Shown in pieces: positions 26,300-34,707 of a DNA stretch of 64,000 nucleotides (position 1 is the first letter of the stretch; every line of letters begins with the position of its first letter). Source of the stretch: Bacillus sp. AFS037270 (GTDB taxonomy: Bacteria; Bacillota; Bacilli; Bacillales_B; DSM-18226); the NCBI RefSeq assembly GCF_002585305.1, contig NZ_NUNF01000001.1, positions 1 to 64,000 on the forward strand, written 5' to 3'. The notes under the pieces are model-generated. The model made no database searches and was not told the origin of the DNA. It saw nothing but the letters and a program-made list of their open reading frames with translations. The translations under genes and the position numbers were made by a program.

Positions 26300-26722
26300 A
26301 TGTTAAAAAGATTTGAAGCAAGTACATTAATTTTACGTGTTATTTTGGGAATTACGTTCTTTGTTCATGGGGTTGTTAAATTCCAAGGGGGAATTGAAAA
26401 TATTGCTGGCTGGTTTGGAGCGATTGGCTTACCAGGATTCTTAGCATATGTTGTCGGAACAATCGAAGTGGTTGGCGGAATTGCATTAATTCTTGGATTA
26501 GGGAGCAGAGTTGTTTCATCTTTGCTTGCACTATTAATGATCGGTGCAACATTAAAAGTAAAGCTCGCTGTTGGCTTTTTAGGGAATGGAGAAATGGCCG
26601 GATATGAATTGGATTTATCCTTACTAGCTATGGCTGTGTTTATTGCCATTAACGGCAGTAACATGTTTGCTCTTGACCAGGTTATTTTTAAAGGACAAAA
26701 GACGGAAACTAAATCCTTTTAA
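26300..26722 (+). CDS. DoxX-family membrane protein
   Basis: This 140-residue protein has four membrane helices: LILRVILGITFFVHGVVKF, then VVGTIEVVGGIALILGLG, VSSLLALLMIGATLKVK and LSLLAMAVFIAIN. It is typical of DoxX (MhqP/CatD-like) proteins, which occur with quinone- and thiol-stress genes. AAGGAGAGG precedes the ATG. It is second in the operon, 23 bases after the esterase and 31 before the dioxygenase, and is probably an accessory of membrane redox or detoxification chemistry. Confidence 0.85.
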   Translation: MLKRFEASTLILRVILGITFFVHGVVKFQGGIENIAGWFGAIGLPGFLAYVVGTIEVVGGIALILGLGSRVVSSLLALLMIGATLKVKLAVGFLGNGEMAGYELDLSLLAMAVFIAINGSNMFALDQVIFKGQKTETKSF

Positions 26723-26753
26723 ACTATTACATTGAAAATAGGGGGTATATAAA

Positions 26754-27530
26754 ATGATGCCATCTTTATTTATTGCGCATGGTGCACCGTTGTTAGCAAT
26801 TGAAAATAATGAGTACACCCATTTTTTGAATGAGTTAGGTAAAAACATGCCGCGCGCGAAGGCGATTGTGTTATTTTCTGCCCATTGGGAATCACGGGAT
26901 CAAAAAGTGAGCAAAGTTGATACTTATAATACGATTTATGATTTTGGCGGATTCCCTCCAGAGCTTTATCAGATTGAGTATCCTGCTCAAGGGGATCAAC
27001 AGATTTCGGATGAAATCCAGGATTTGTTTAAGGAAAACGGTATACCGTTTGATGTTGAAACCGAACGCGGGTTGGACCATGGTGCTTGGGTGGTGCTGCG
27101 GTTAATATATCCAAATGCTGATATTCCAGTGATTGCGATGTCAGTAAATCCTAAACTTTCACCTGAAGAACAATATAAGATTGGTAAGTCTTTATCTGCT
27201 TTAAGGGAAAAAGATGTTTTAGTTATTGGAAGCGGGGGAACGGTTCATAACTTGAGAGCCGTAAAATGGGCCGATAATGAAATCGATCAGTGGGCACAGG
27301 AATTTGATGATTGGTTGGCTGTCCATTTAGCTAATTGGGATTTGGAGTCATTGTTTAAGTATGAGTCAATTGCTCCAAATGCTGAATATGCGGTACCTCC
27401 TTATGGAAATGAGCACTTTATTCCAATTTTTTATGCGATGGGGGCGGCTGATGATGTGAAAAAGGCAAGCTTGCTTCACCGCAGCTATCGGTATGGAAAC
27501 CTTAGTCATAGTGTTTGGCAGTTTGGATGA
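26754..27530 (+). CDS. Class III extradiol ring-cleavage dioxygenase (DODA/YgiD-type)
   Basis: This 258-residue enzyme belongs to the LigB superfamily: FIAHGAPLLAIENN (metal-site His), FSAHWES, GLDHGAWVVLRLIYPNADIPVIAMSV and GSGGTVHNLR are the family landmarks that supply Fe(II)/Zn ligands and the catalytic His. Members open catechol rings; 4,5-DOPA is the reference substrate, but bacterial homologs have varied substrates. AGGGGGTAT precedes ATG 26754. It is the last gene of the operon and complements the esterase and DoxX protein, pointing to aromatic or quinone stress. Confidence 0.88.
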   Translation: MMPSLFIAHGAPLLAIENNEYTHFLNELGKNMPRAKAIVLFSAHWESRDQKVSKVDTYNTIYDFGGFPPELYQIEYPAQGDQQISDEIQDLFKENGIPFDVETERGLDHGAWVVLRLIYPNADIPVIAMSVNPKLSPEEQYKIGKSLSALREKDVLVIGSGGTVHNLRAVKWADNEIDQWAQEFDDWLAVHLANWDLESLFKYESIAPNAEYAVPPYGNEHFIPIFYAMGAADDVKKASLLHRSYRYGNLSHSVWQFG

Positions 27531-27538
27531 TGAATAAA

Positions 27539-27564
27539 GATCCCCAACTCTTTTGTTGGGGATC
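27539..27564. terminator. Terminator between convergent genes
   Basis: GATCCCCAAC-6-GTTGGGGATC, a 10-bp perfect stem between the dioxygenase stop and the minus gene ending at 27572. The T-rich side is on the minus strand. Confidence 0.7.
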
Positions 27565-27571
27565 ATCTAGC

Positions 27572-27931
27572 TTACTCCTCTTCCATTGGCTGATGTCCCA
27601 TAAAATGTCCATTTATAAAAACAGCCATTTCGATGGATCCATCTGGATTATAAAAAGGTACACCAATCATAAGTGCATCATCATGTGTATGGTTAACGAT
27701 TACTTCAATATTTTTGACGCCTTTCCAACTAAACCCTTCATTCTTTATAGACTGCTTAGCTTCTTTAAACTCTAGACTGCTGATTAAATTAGCCACGATT
27801 TTATTTTTCTCTGCTCCTAATATGGGTGAAGTGTCACATCCACACTCTGAGGCTTTAGCCGTATTCCCAGATGTCACAAACAAGGATCCTGCAATGACTA
27901 ATCCACCAATAACGGTTAATAATTTTTTCAT
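27572..27931 (-). CDS. Small secreted protein of unknown function
   Basis: This 119-residue protein has a clear signal peptide (MKKLLTVIGGLVIAGSLFV, with cleavage likely near TAKA-SE). The mature form of about 92 residues starts with an ECGC motif and is otherwise free of Cys. It has several His in the C-terminal third (NHTHDD, NGHFMGHQP) that could bind metal. I do not recognise the family. GAGGAAGAAA precedes the ATG. It is monocistronic and convergent with the dioxygenase operon. The exported Cys pair invites disulfide or bacteriocin-like ideas, but nothing in the neighbourhood supports one. Confidence 0.7.
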   Translation of the reverse strand: MKKLLTVIGGLVIAGSLFVTSGNTAKASECGCDTSPILGAEKNKIVANLISSLEFKEAKQSIKNEGFSWKGVKNIEVIVNHTHDDALMIGVPFYNPDGSIEMAVFINGHFMGHQPMEEE

Positions 27932-28176
27932 TTTCTTCCTCCTCTTTTTAATTCTCCTTTAATTCATTCGCTTTCTTTCGACAATCTCCTTCAAAAAACT
28001 CGGGAAAATATTCGACAATTGCCAAATTCTGTGTCAAAAACGTGTCATTACTACTAATAGATGTTATGTTTCTTTTTACCTAAGAACTAAAATGGAGATT
28101 CTCCCTAAGATACGAAATTTGATTGAAATATTTTCGAGTGCTATGCTTTTAGTAAACGAAATGAGGAGACGATTTT

Positions 28177-28461
28177 TTGGTAAATGAATTAATTTTAAAT
28201 GACACAGCTATTAAACTTGACCATTACGACGAAGAAAAGATCAATAATTTATATAGAATAACGGTTACCTTTAAAGTAACAAGTGAGGATTATCATGATC
28301 TCACTACCTTGCTTTATAAAGGTAGTTTTGATGTGAAAATACCGGAAAGAAAACTAACGTTTAGGGGAGCGATTCAACAATATTCCACATCAGTCACTAA
28401 CCTATATGAAAAAGACCAAGTTGGGGAATATAAGCTTTGTTTGCTGGAAACAAGCCATTAA
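28177..28461 (+). CDS. DUF3219-family protein (YkvR-like)
   Basis: This 94-residue protein fits DUF3219, seen as YkvR in Bacillus subtilis. The segment TVTFKVTSEDYHDLTTLLYKGSFDV and the C-terminal YSTSVTNLYEKDQVGEYKL are strongly family-like. Function is unknown. Translation starts at TTG 28177 after GAGGAG with eight-base spacing. It is followed after 17 bases by the LLM oxidoreductase gene and may share its transcript. Confidence 0.8.
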   Translation: MVNELILNDTAIKLDHYDEEKINNLYRITVTFKVTSEDYHDLTTLLYKGSFDVKIPERKLTFRGAIQQYSTSVTNLYEKDQVGEYKLCLLETSH

Positions 28462-28478
28462 AGAGAGGAGTGATATTT

Positions 28479-29477
28479 TTGAGACTTAGTATTTTAGACC
28501 AGGCCCCTATTTCATCCAATCAAACAGCTCAAGAGGCACTAAACGAATCGATGAAACTGGCACAAATGGGTGAAAAACTCGGTTATACCCGCTATTGGAT
28601 TGCGGAACATCATGATTTGCCTGGACTTGCTTGTCCGGCACCTGAAGTGATGTTAAGTTATATTGGCGCCAACACCTCTACGATTCGCATCGGTTCAGGT
28701 GCGGTTTTGCTGCCACATTATAAACCTTACAAAGTAGCAGAAGTCTACAACATGCTCGCAACCTTATTTCCTGGCCGGATTGATATAGGAATTGGCCGGG
28801 CACCTGGCGGTTCAGCGGAGGCTTCTAATGCCTTGTCGGATAACTTTTTACAACAAGTCTGGAATATGCCGAAATCGGTAACAGAACTGCTCCACTTTTT
28901 AGAAAATGACTTTCCTTCAGATCACGAATTTAAAAATTTATCAGCTTCTCCCATTCCACCAGTTCCGCCTGCCCCATGGCTGCTCGGAACAAGTAAAAAA
29001 AGTGCCTTACTGGCAGCAGAAAATGGCATGAGCTACGCCTTTGGACAGTTTATGAGTGAGAACAATGGACCAGAGATTGTCCAACAATATCTGGATAATT
29101 TTCAAGCAAGAAAGCAGGGGCAAAAACCTGAAGTGATTGTAACAGTTAATGCGATTTGTGCTGAAACAGATGAAAAGGCCTTAGAGATTGCAATAAGTTC
29201 AATAGTATGGTCCTTACAGAAAGGTAAAGGAGAGGGAAAGGAGATTCCATCGATAGAAGAAGCAAACCAATATCCTTTATATGAAAAAGACCTGGAAGCT
29301 CTAGAAAAAATATTGCAAAACTTGATTTATGGTAACCCAAAGAAGGTAATTAAAAAGCTAAATGAGATAGCCTCTTTATTTCATGCAGATGAAATCATGC
29401 TGGTAACGATTACCCACTCAGCAGAGGATCGACTGAAGTCCTATCAATTGATTGCAGATGAAGCGTTTCAAATATAA
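28479..29477 (+). CDS. LLM-class flavin-dependent oxidoreductase (luciferase-like)
   Basis: This 332-residue TIM-barrel enzyme of the bacterial luciferase-like family begins LSILDQAPISS and has GYTRYWIAEHHDLPGLACPAPEV, TIRIGSGAVLLPHYKPYKVAE and RIDIGIGRAPGG, all characteristic of the group that uses free FMNH2 or F420-like cofactors. The substrate is unknown. GAGAGGAG lies eight bases before TTG 28479; the in-frame ATG at 28437 is inside the preceding gene. It is closed by a terminator. Confidence 0.88.
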   Translation: MRLSILDQAPISSNQTAQEALNESMKLAQMGEKLGYTRYWIAEHHDLPGLACPAPEVMLSYIGANTSTIRIGSGAVLLPHYKPYKVAEVYNMLATLFPGRIDIGIGRAPGGSAEASNALSDNFLQQVWNMPKSVTELLHFLENDFPSDHEFKNLSASPIPPVPPAPWLLGTSKKSALLAAENGMSYAFGQFMSENNGPEIVQQYLDNFQARKQGQKPEVIVTVNAICAETDEKALEIAISSIVWSLQKGKGEGKEIPSIEEANQYPLYEKDLEALEKILQNLIYGNPKKVIKKLNEIASLFHADEIMLVTITHSAEDRLKSYQLIADEAFQI

Positions 29478-29482
29478 AAAGA

Positions 29483-29519
29483 GGCTGTACTCTCATTAAC
29501 GAGTATACAGCCTTTTTTT
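29483..29519. terminator. Terminator between convergent genes
   Basis: GGCTGTACTC pairs with GAGTATACAGCC, followed by seven T; it overlaps the end of the minus GH18 gene (stop at 29518). Confidence 0.8.
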
Positions 29520-30684
29520 ATTGTGCATTCACAACAGCATAGTATTTTACAGGAGTGTTGGTCGATTGTTCAATTGTCTCAGAGATGGAGCTAGTTAAGC
29601 TATTTGCCCCTTTTGCATCAAGTCCGATCTCCCATATCATCATCCCGCCGAAACCATGATCTAATGCTAGTTTTGTTTTCTTTTTCATGGTTGCTGCACC
29701 ATTGTAATAGTAAGTGGTTCCATTCATATTAACGGTGTCACTATTGGCATTGGCAGGGTTTTGATTAATAATGGCTCCGTAGGATACCTGTTTAATCTTA
29801 GGATCCTTTGGCTGAGCATAAAATGGCACTCCAAGCACCAATTTTTCTTTTGAGATATTTTGATCTTCAAACAATCTGGTCCAATAATTGACGATTTTCT
29901 CTGTAAATGGATACGGTGATAAATTAGCCGCATTGTAACCGCCGTCCCATTGCCCGTCATATGCCATGATATTCACATGATCAACATCTTTAAACATGGA
30001 CGGCTGATACTGAACAAAGCCAATTTCAGTTAAGGTAACAGCATGTATTTTTGAATAAACAGCGACAGACAGCTCTTTCTTTCTTGGATGAAGCTGTGCG
30101 CTTAATTGCTTCGTAAAAGCGGCAAGATTTTCTGCATCCGCTTTTGAGTGGGGATGTTCAAAATCAATATCGATTCCATCTAAATTCTCACGGTCTGCTA
30201 AACTAGTAAGCTCGTTCACTAGTTTTGTCCGGGAGGTCGGATTTGAAATTGCAGTTTTAAAATAGGGATAGGATTCCCCGCCGTTTATATGAAACCATCC
30301 ACCGACAGCTAATATTACCTTGGTATTCGATTTTTTTGCATTTGCCACGGTGGTCCGCAGGTTTCTTAAAGCGGAATCACCATTTAGTAAAATTCCGCCG
30401 TCTTTTGTCGGATGGGCAAATGAGAAGATGACGTGTGTTAACTGACTGTAGTCAACTTGGTTTGGATCACGGAAATCCTGTATATAACCGATCAGTACTT
30501 TTGATTTTGTTTTTTCAACTTTAGGTAATGCTTTCACCTGCGGCTTAATTGCCGACTGTGGCGCTTTTCCAGATTTCAATGGTTTTTCCTGTAGCTTGTT
30601 CGAAGAGAATTGTATCCCTGTATAGATTCCTCCAAGGAAGGTAAGAACGATTACCATTGCAAGCAGGAGTTTACGTTTTTTCAT
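29518..30684 (-). CDS. Membrane-anchored glycoside hydrolase family 18 protein
   Basis: This 388-residue protein has an N-terminal signal or anchor segment (LLLAMVIVLTFLGGIYTGI), a Lys/Pro-rich linker to about residue 62, then a GH18 TIM barrel starting VLIGYIQDF. The catalytic signature is LDGIDIDFEHP, with all DxxDxDxE positions intact, followed by VNIMAYDGQWDG and GFGGMMIWEIGLDA. GH18 enzymes cut chitin or N-acetylglucosamine polymers. In Bacillus some act on spore cortex or cell wall, but this one lacks LysM repeats. GGAGGAAAC precedes the ATG. It is monocistronic. Confidence 0.88.
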   Translation of the reverse strand: MKKRKLLLAMVIVLTFLGGIYTGIQFSSNKLQEKPLKSGKAPQSAIKPQVKALPKVEKTKSKVLIGYIQDFRDPNQVDYSQLTHVIFSFAHPTKDGGILLNGDSALRNLRTTVANAKKSNTKVILAVGGWFHINGGESYPYFKTAISNPTSRTKLVNELTSLADRENLDGIDIDFEHPHSKADAENLAAFTKQLSAQLHPRKKELSVAVYSKIHAVTLTEIGFVQYQPSMFKDVDHVNIMAYDGQWDGGYNAANLSPYPFTEKIVNYWTRLFEDQNISKEKLVLGVPFYAQPKDPKIKQVSYGAIINQNPANANSDTVNMNGTTYYYNGAATMKKKTKLALDHGFGGMMIWEIGLDAKGANSLTSSISETIEQSTNTPVKYYAVVNAQ

Positions 30685-30881
30685 GGAATGTTTCCTCCTT
30701 CTTTTTACTTTAAAATTGTAACAGAATAACAGCTAAGATTGGTTGGTAATATCCACCTTTAAAGCTGCTAATTATTTACCTGGGTAAATAGATTTGAAAG
30801 TAAAACCTGTTTCTGATATAATCATAAGGTTAATGTTTAAAACAAAATTATTTTAGATAAAGATTTAAAGGTGGGTTAATA

Positions 30882-31832
30882 ATGATTCAAGAATATAGAG
30901 TATTACTTTATTATAAATATGTATCGATTGAGAACCCTGAGGAATGCGCAAATGAACACCGTCAATTTTGTAACGACTTAGGCTTAAAAGGCCGGATTAT
31001 CATAGCAGCAGAAGGGATCAATGGGACGGTGTCAGGCACCATTGAACAAACAGACGCTTATATGAAATACATGGACGAACATCCATTGTTTAACGGAACT
31101 TGGTTTAAAATTGATGAAGCAGCAGAGCATGCTTTCAAAAAAATGAAAGTCCGCTACAGAACAGAGCTTGTCACACTTCGTTTAGAAGATGATGTTGATC
31201 CTAACGTATTAACCGGCAAGCATTTGAAGCCAAAGGAATTCTTTGAGGCCATGCAAAGGGAAGATACGGTTGTGATTGATGCTCGAAATGATTATGAATA
31301 TGATCTTGGCCATTTCCGAGGAGCAGTCCGACCAGATATATTGAACTTCCGCGATCTTCCAGAGTGGATTAGAGAGAACAAAAAGGAGTTTGAAGGCAAA
31401 AAAATCCTTACTTATTGTACCGGCGGGATCCGTTGTGAAAAGTTCTCCGGCTGGCTTCGCAAAGAAGGTTTTGAAGATGTATCACAGCTTGAAGGCGGTA
31501 TTGTCACTTACGGTAAAGACCCAGAAGTTCAAGGTGACCTATGGGATGGACAGCTTTATGTGTTCGATGAGCGCATTAGTGTACCGGTTAACCACAAAGA
31601 AAATGTAGTTGTCGGCAAGGATTACTTTACCGGCGAGCCATGTGAGCGGTACGTAAACTGCGCGAACCCTGAATGTAATAAAAAGATCCTATGCTCAGAA
31701 GAAAACGAGCACAAACACTTACGTAGCTGTTCAAATGAATGCCGAGTTCACCCAAGAAACCGCTACGTTGCTCAACATGGTTTAAGTGAAGAGGAAGTAA
31801 ATGAAAGATTAATGGCATTAAGTCATAACTAA
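30882..31832 (+). CDS. trhO: tRNA uridine(34) hydroxylase (rhodanese-domain)
   Basis: This 316-residue protein has the TrhO (YceA/YbfQ) layout: an N-terminal ferredoxin-like domain ([31 protein letters not shown]), a rhodanese domain with active-site loop [15 protein letters not shown], and a C-terminal Cys-rich metal site ([24 protein letters not shown]). TrhO hydroxylates wobble U34 of tRNAs using prephenate-independent O2 chemistry. AAAGGTGGG precedes the ATG. Monocistronic, followed by a terminator. Confidence 0.93.
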   Translation: MIQEYRVLLYYKYVSIENPEECANEHRQFCNDLGLKGRIIIAAEGINGTVSGTIEQTDAYMKYMDEHPLFNGTWFKIDEAAEHAFKKMKVRYRTELVTLRLEDDVDPNVLTGKHLKPKEFFEAMQREDTVVIDARNDYEYDLGHFRGAVRPDILNFRDLPEWIRENKKEFEGKKILTYCTGGIRCEKFSGWLRKEGFEDVSQLEGGIVTYGKDPEVQGDLWDGQLYVFDERISVPVNHKENVVVGKDYFTGEPCERYVNCANPECNKKILCSEENEHKHLRSCSNECRVHPRNRYVAQHGLSEEEVNERLMALSHN

Positions 31833-31839
31833 TAATAGT

Positions 31840-31867
31840 AAGCAGGTCATGTTAATGGCCTGCTTTT
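31840..31867 (+). terminator. Rho-independent terminator
   Basis: AAGCAGGTCAT pairs with ATGGCCTGCTT and is followed by T, eight bases after the trhO stop. Confidence 0.75.
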
Positions 31868-31992
31868 GTGCTTTATACTCGCTGAATGCTAACATAAAAA
31901 AGGATAATTGTTGATACATATGGAATATACTTGTGAGTGTTTTTCTTTTTTAGAAAGAAGATACAACTGAATATCTTGAAGGGAGCATACCC

Positions 31993-33780
31993 ATGACCAC
32001 CTATACAAGCAGAACTGAAGTGCCCATCCACGAAAAATGGAATTTATCCGATATCTATCCTACTATCAGTAAATGGGAAGAAGATTACCAATTAATTGAG
32101 AACATCGGCGCCAACCTTAAGCAATATGATGGAAAAATAAACGATGGGCATTCCTTATATGATTACCTTAAACAAAGACAAGAGCTGTCCTTCCATTTGA
32201 ATAAAGTTTATGCTTTTGCGATGTTAATGGTCGATGAAAATACGCGTGAGTCGCTCCCACAGTCGTACTTAGACAAGGCGAAGCAGCTTAGTGTGAAAAT
32301 CAGTGCTGCCACTTCGTTTTTTATGCCTTATTTACTAAGTTTAGACGAAGAAACTTTAAAGGCATATATCAAAGAAGAGGAGAAATTAACATACTTTGAA
32401 GAAGATTTACTTGACTCATTCCGATACAAAAAGCATGTCTTAAGCAAGGAACAAGAAGAAATTCTGTCCCAATTAGGGGAAGCTTTGTCGGTTCCGGGTC
32501 ATACCTTCGGGATGATCAACAACGCCGATATTAAATTCGGCGAAGTCACGAATGGAGATGGTGACCGGGTTGAATTAACACGAGGCATGTATTCCAAATT
32601 AATTGAAGATGAAGACCGTGAAAAGAGAAGAGAGGCTTACAAAGCCTATTATCAGCCATATGTTCAATTAAAAAATTCCATTGCTTCAACCCTTTCGGCT
32701 GCGATCAAAAATAACGTTACATTGGCGAAAATTCGTCAATATCCATCCGCGCTTGAAAAAGCACTGTTTGGTGACCAAGTCCCGCGCGAGGTTTACGAGA
32801 AGCTTATCAAAACAACAAAAGACAATATTGCGCCGCTTCACGAGTATACAAAAATTCGTAAAGAGAAATTAAAACTCGAGGAAATCCGCCAATATGATAT
32901 GAGCGTCCCGCTTGTCAGCGGTGTAAAACAAGTGATTTCTTATGAAGAAGCGTTTGAAACTATGCTGAAGGCTTTAGCTCCTTTAGGCGAAGATTATATT
33001 AACATCCTTAAAGAGTTTAAGGACTCAAGGTATATTGATGTCCGTGAAACACCTGGAAAACGATCTGGGGCTTATAATCTGGGCGTTTATGGTGTCCATC
33101 CTTTTATACTTTTAAATCATCAAGATGATTTGGATAGTTTATTCACCTTGGTTCATGAATGCGGCCACGGAGTTCATAGTAAGTTGAGTTCACAATACCA
33201 GCCGCAAATTACGGCCGGATACAGTATTTTTGTAGCGGAGGTAGCTTCGACAGTTAACGAGGTACTCTTAATTAACTATTTATTAAATAATGAAAAGGAT
33301 CCTGAAGTCCGGAATCATTTGCTCAATCATTTTATAGACCAGTTCAAAGGAACCTTTTTCACACAGGTCATGTTTGCGGAGTTTGAAATGAAAACACATG
33401 ACATGGCTGAGAAGGGAATCCCATTGAATGTTGAAGTATTCAACAAGACCTATGAAACCTTGTTTAGGGAATACAATGGAGATGAGGTTGTCTTTGACGA
33501 GGAAGTCAAATACGGCTGGTCAAGAATTCCGCACTTTTATCGTCCATTCTATGTGTATAAATACGCGACAGGCTTTGCCTCTGCGATCCATTTGGCAACA
33601 AAGATTCTAGAAGGAGACCAAGAAACAATCTATTCATATCTAGAATTTCTGAAAAGCGGCAGCATTGATTATCCACTGGAATTATTGAAAAAGACTGGGG
33701 TGGACTTAACAACCCCAGAACCAATCCAAAATGCATTGAAACGATTTGGAGAACTTGTTGAAGAATTTTCGCAAATATAA
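31993..33780 (+). CDS. pepF: Oligoendopeptidase F, M3 family (copy 2)
   Basis: This 595-residue zinc metallopeptidase is the standard length for PepF. The zinc site HECGH starts at His388 in LVHECGHGVHS, with the distal Glu in FVAEVASTVNEVLL. It has the same N-terminal EVP..WNLSDIYP signature as the copy at 1318-3132 but low overall identity, so they are distinct paralogs. This copy resembles the main Bacillus/Lactococcus PepF more closely. GAAGGGAGC precedes the ATG. It is closed by a strong terminator. Confidence 0.94.
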   Translation: MTTYTSRTEVPIHEKWNLSDIYPTISKWEEDYQLIENIGANLKQYDGKINDGHSLYDYLKQRQELSFHLNKVYAFAMLMVDENTRESLPQSYLDKAKQLSVKISAATSFFMPYLLSLDEETLKAYIKEEEKLTYFEEDLLDSFRYKKHVLSKEQEEILSQLGEALSVPGHTFGMINNADIKFGEVTNGDGDRVELTRGMYSKLIEDEDREKRREAYKAYYQPYVQLKNSIASTLSAAIKNNVTLAKIRQYPSALEKALFGDQVPREVYEKLIKTTKDNIAPLHEYTKIRKEKLKLEEIRQYDMSVPLVSGVKQVISYEEAFETMLKALAPLGEDYINILKEFKDSRYIDVRETPGKRSGAYNLGVYGVHPFILLNHQDDLDSLFTLVHECGHGVHSKLSSQYQPQITAGYSIFVAEVASTVNEVLLINYLLNNEKDPEVRNHLLNHFIDQFKGTFFTQVMFAEFEMKTHDMAEKGIPLNVEVFNKTYETLFREYNGDEVVFDEEVKYGWSRIPHFYRPFYVYKYATGFASAIHLATKILEGDQETIYSYLEFLKSGSIDYPLELLKKTGVDLTTPEPIQNALKRFGELVEEFSQI

Positions 33781-33783
33781 GCC

Positions 33784-33825
33784 AAAAAGGACCCGAGGAA
33801 TTCTCACTCCTCGGGTCCTTTTTTG
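33784..33825. terminator. Strong bidirectional terminator
   Basis: A 16-bp GC-rich stem (AAAAAGGACCCGAGGA with TCCTCGGGTCCTTTTT) lies between pepF and the minus gene ending at 33829. Confidence 0.9.
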
Positions 33826-33828
33826 TGA

Positions 33829-34518
33829 TTATAATGTAAGCTTATTTTCTTCTTGAATGGATATTGTTTTTGCTTTTTCAAAAGCCAAAATTGCCCCGAA
33901 CCAGACAAAAATTAGATGAATATAGGCAAAAGAAATCTCAAGTAAATGAATATGAATCGGAACAATCATGCCAATGATTTGAATAACCAAAACCACTAAT
34001 GTAAAGATGGCAGGTGCTTTAGGTAAAACTTTTGCCCGATACGTAGAAATTCCTAATAATATTAGTCCAATAAAGATTCCTGGAATAAGTGGAATAAACA
34101 CCGCAAGCTGTAATGGGAATTGATCGATGGCCATGTTATTTAAAAGGTCCGTTACATGTTGTAAATCTTTTGCTGTATGAACAAAATCAAAAATGATTGG
34201 ATAGGCAATAATTTGTACAGGACCATGGAAAATTTCCAGCATTAAACCGATAAATAATAAAGGAAATGCGACCCAGCCCCACCATTTTAAACTAGCTGCC
34301 TGCCGTAAAAATAAGGCAGGTAATCCCATTAAGATAAACGTAGATGCGTAGGCCAAAAGTACATGTGTATTAATCGCTCCCTTTAAAAATTCTGGGATAT
34401 CCTTTACCGTCTCAGGTACATCGCCCAGATGGACTAATTGACCGGTAAAGCCCATAATTCCACCTAACAATAACATAAATCCACTGAACTTAAGAAAACC
34501 TTTTGGAATGGTGATCAT
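33829..34518 (-). CDS. Polytopic membrane protein of unknown function
   Basis: This 229-residue protein has about six to seven hydrophobic helices and no soluble domain. Segments such as GFMLLLGGIMGFTGQLVHLGD and GPVQIIAYPIIFDF are not diagnostic to me. GGAGGAATATTA precedes the ATG. It is divergent from the histidine kinase gene, with only about 190 bases between the two starts, so the two-component system might control it; this is inference only. Confidence 0.7.
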   Translation of the reverse strand: MITIPKGFLKFSGFMLLLGGIMGFTGQLVHLGDVPETVKDIPEFLKGAINTHVLLAYASTFILMGLPALFLRQAASLKWWGWVAFPLLFIGLMLEIFHGPVQIIAYPIIFDFVHTAKDLQHVTDLLNNMAIDQFPLQLAVFIPLIPGIFIGLILLGISTYRAKVLPKAPAIFTLVVLVIQIIGMIVPIHIHLLEISFAYIHLIFVWFGAILAFEKAKTISIQEENKLTL

Positions 34519-34707
34519 TAATATTCCTCCTGTGTAATCGTTTGTTTTTTGTTTACACCTGAATCATACCATCCCACCAATACCCGGCCGGTAGAGACTC
34601 TTTTTCCCGAAGAGCAGGAACTGAAGCGGGAAGCTAAAAATATGATTTACAGAACAATCGGATTATTGGTACAATTTGCCTATCACTTGTTGACAGGAGA
34701 AGAGGAA

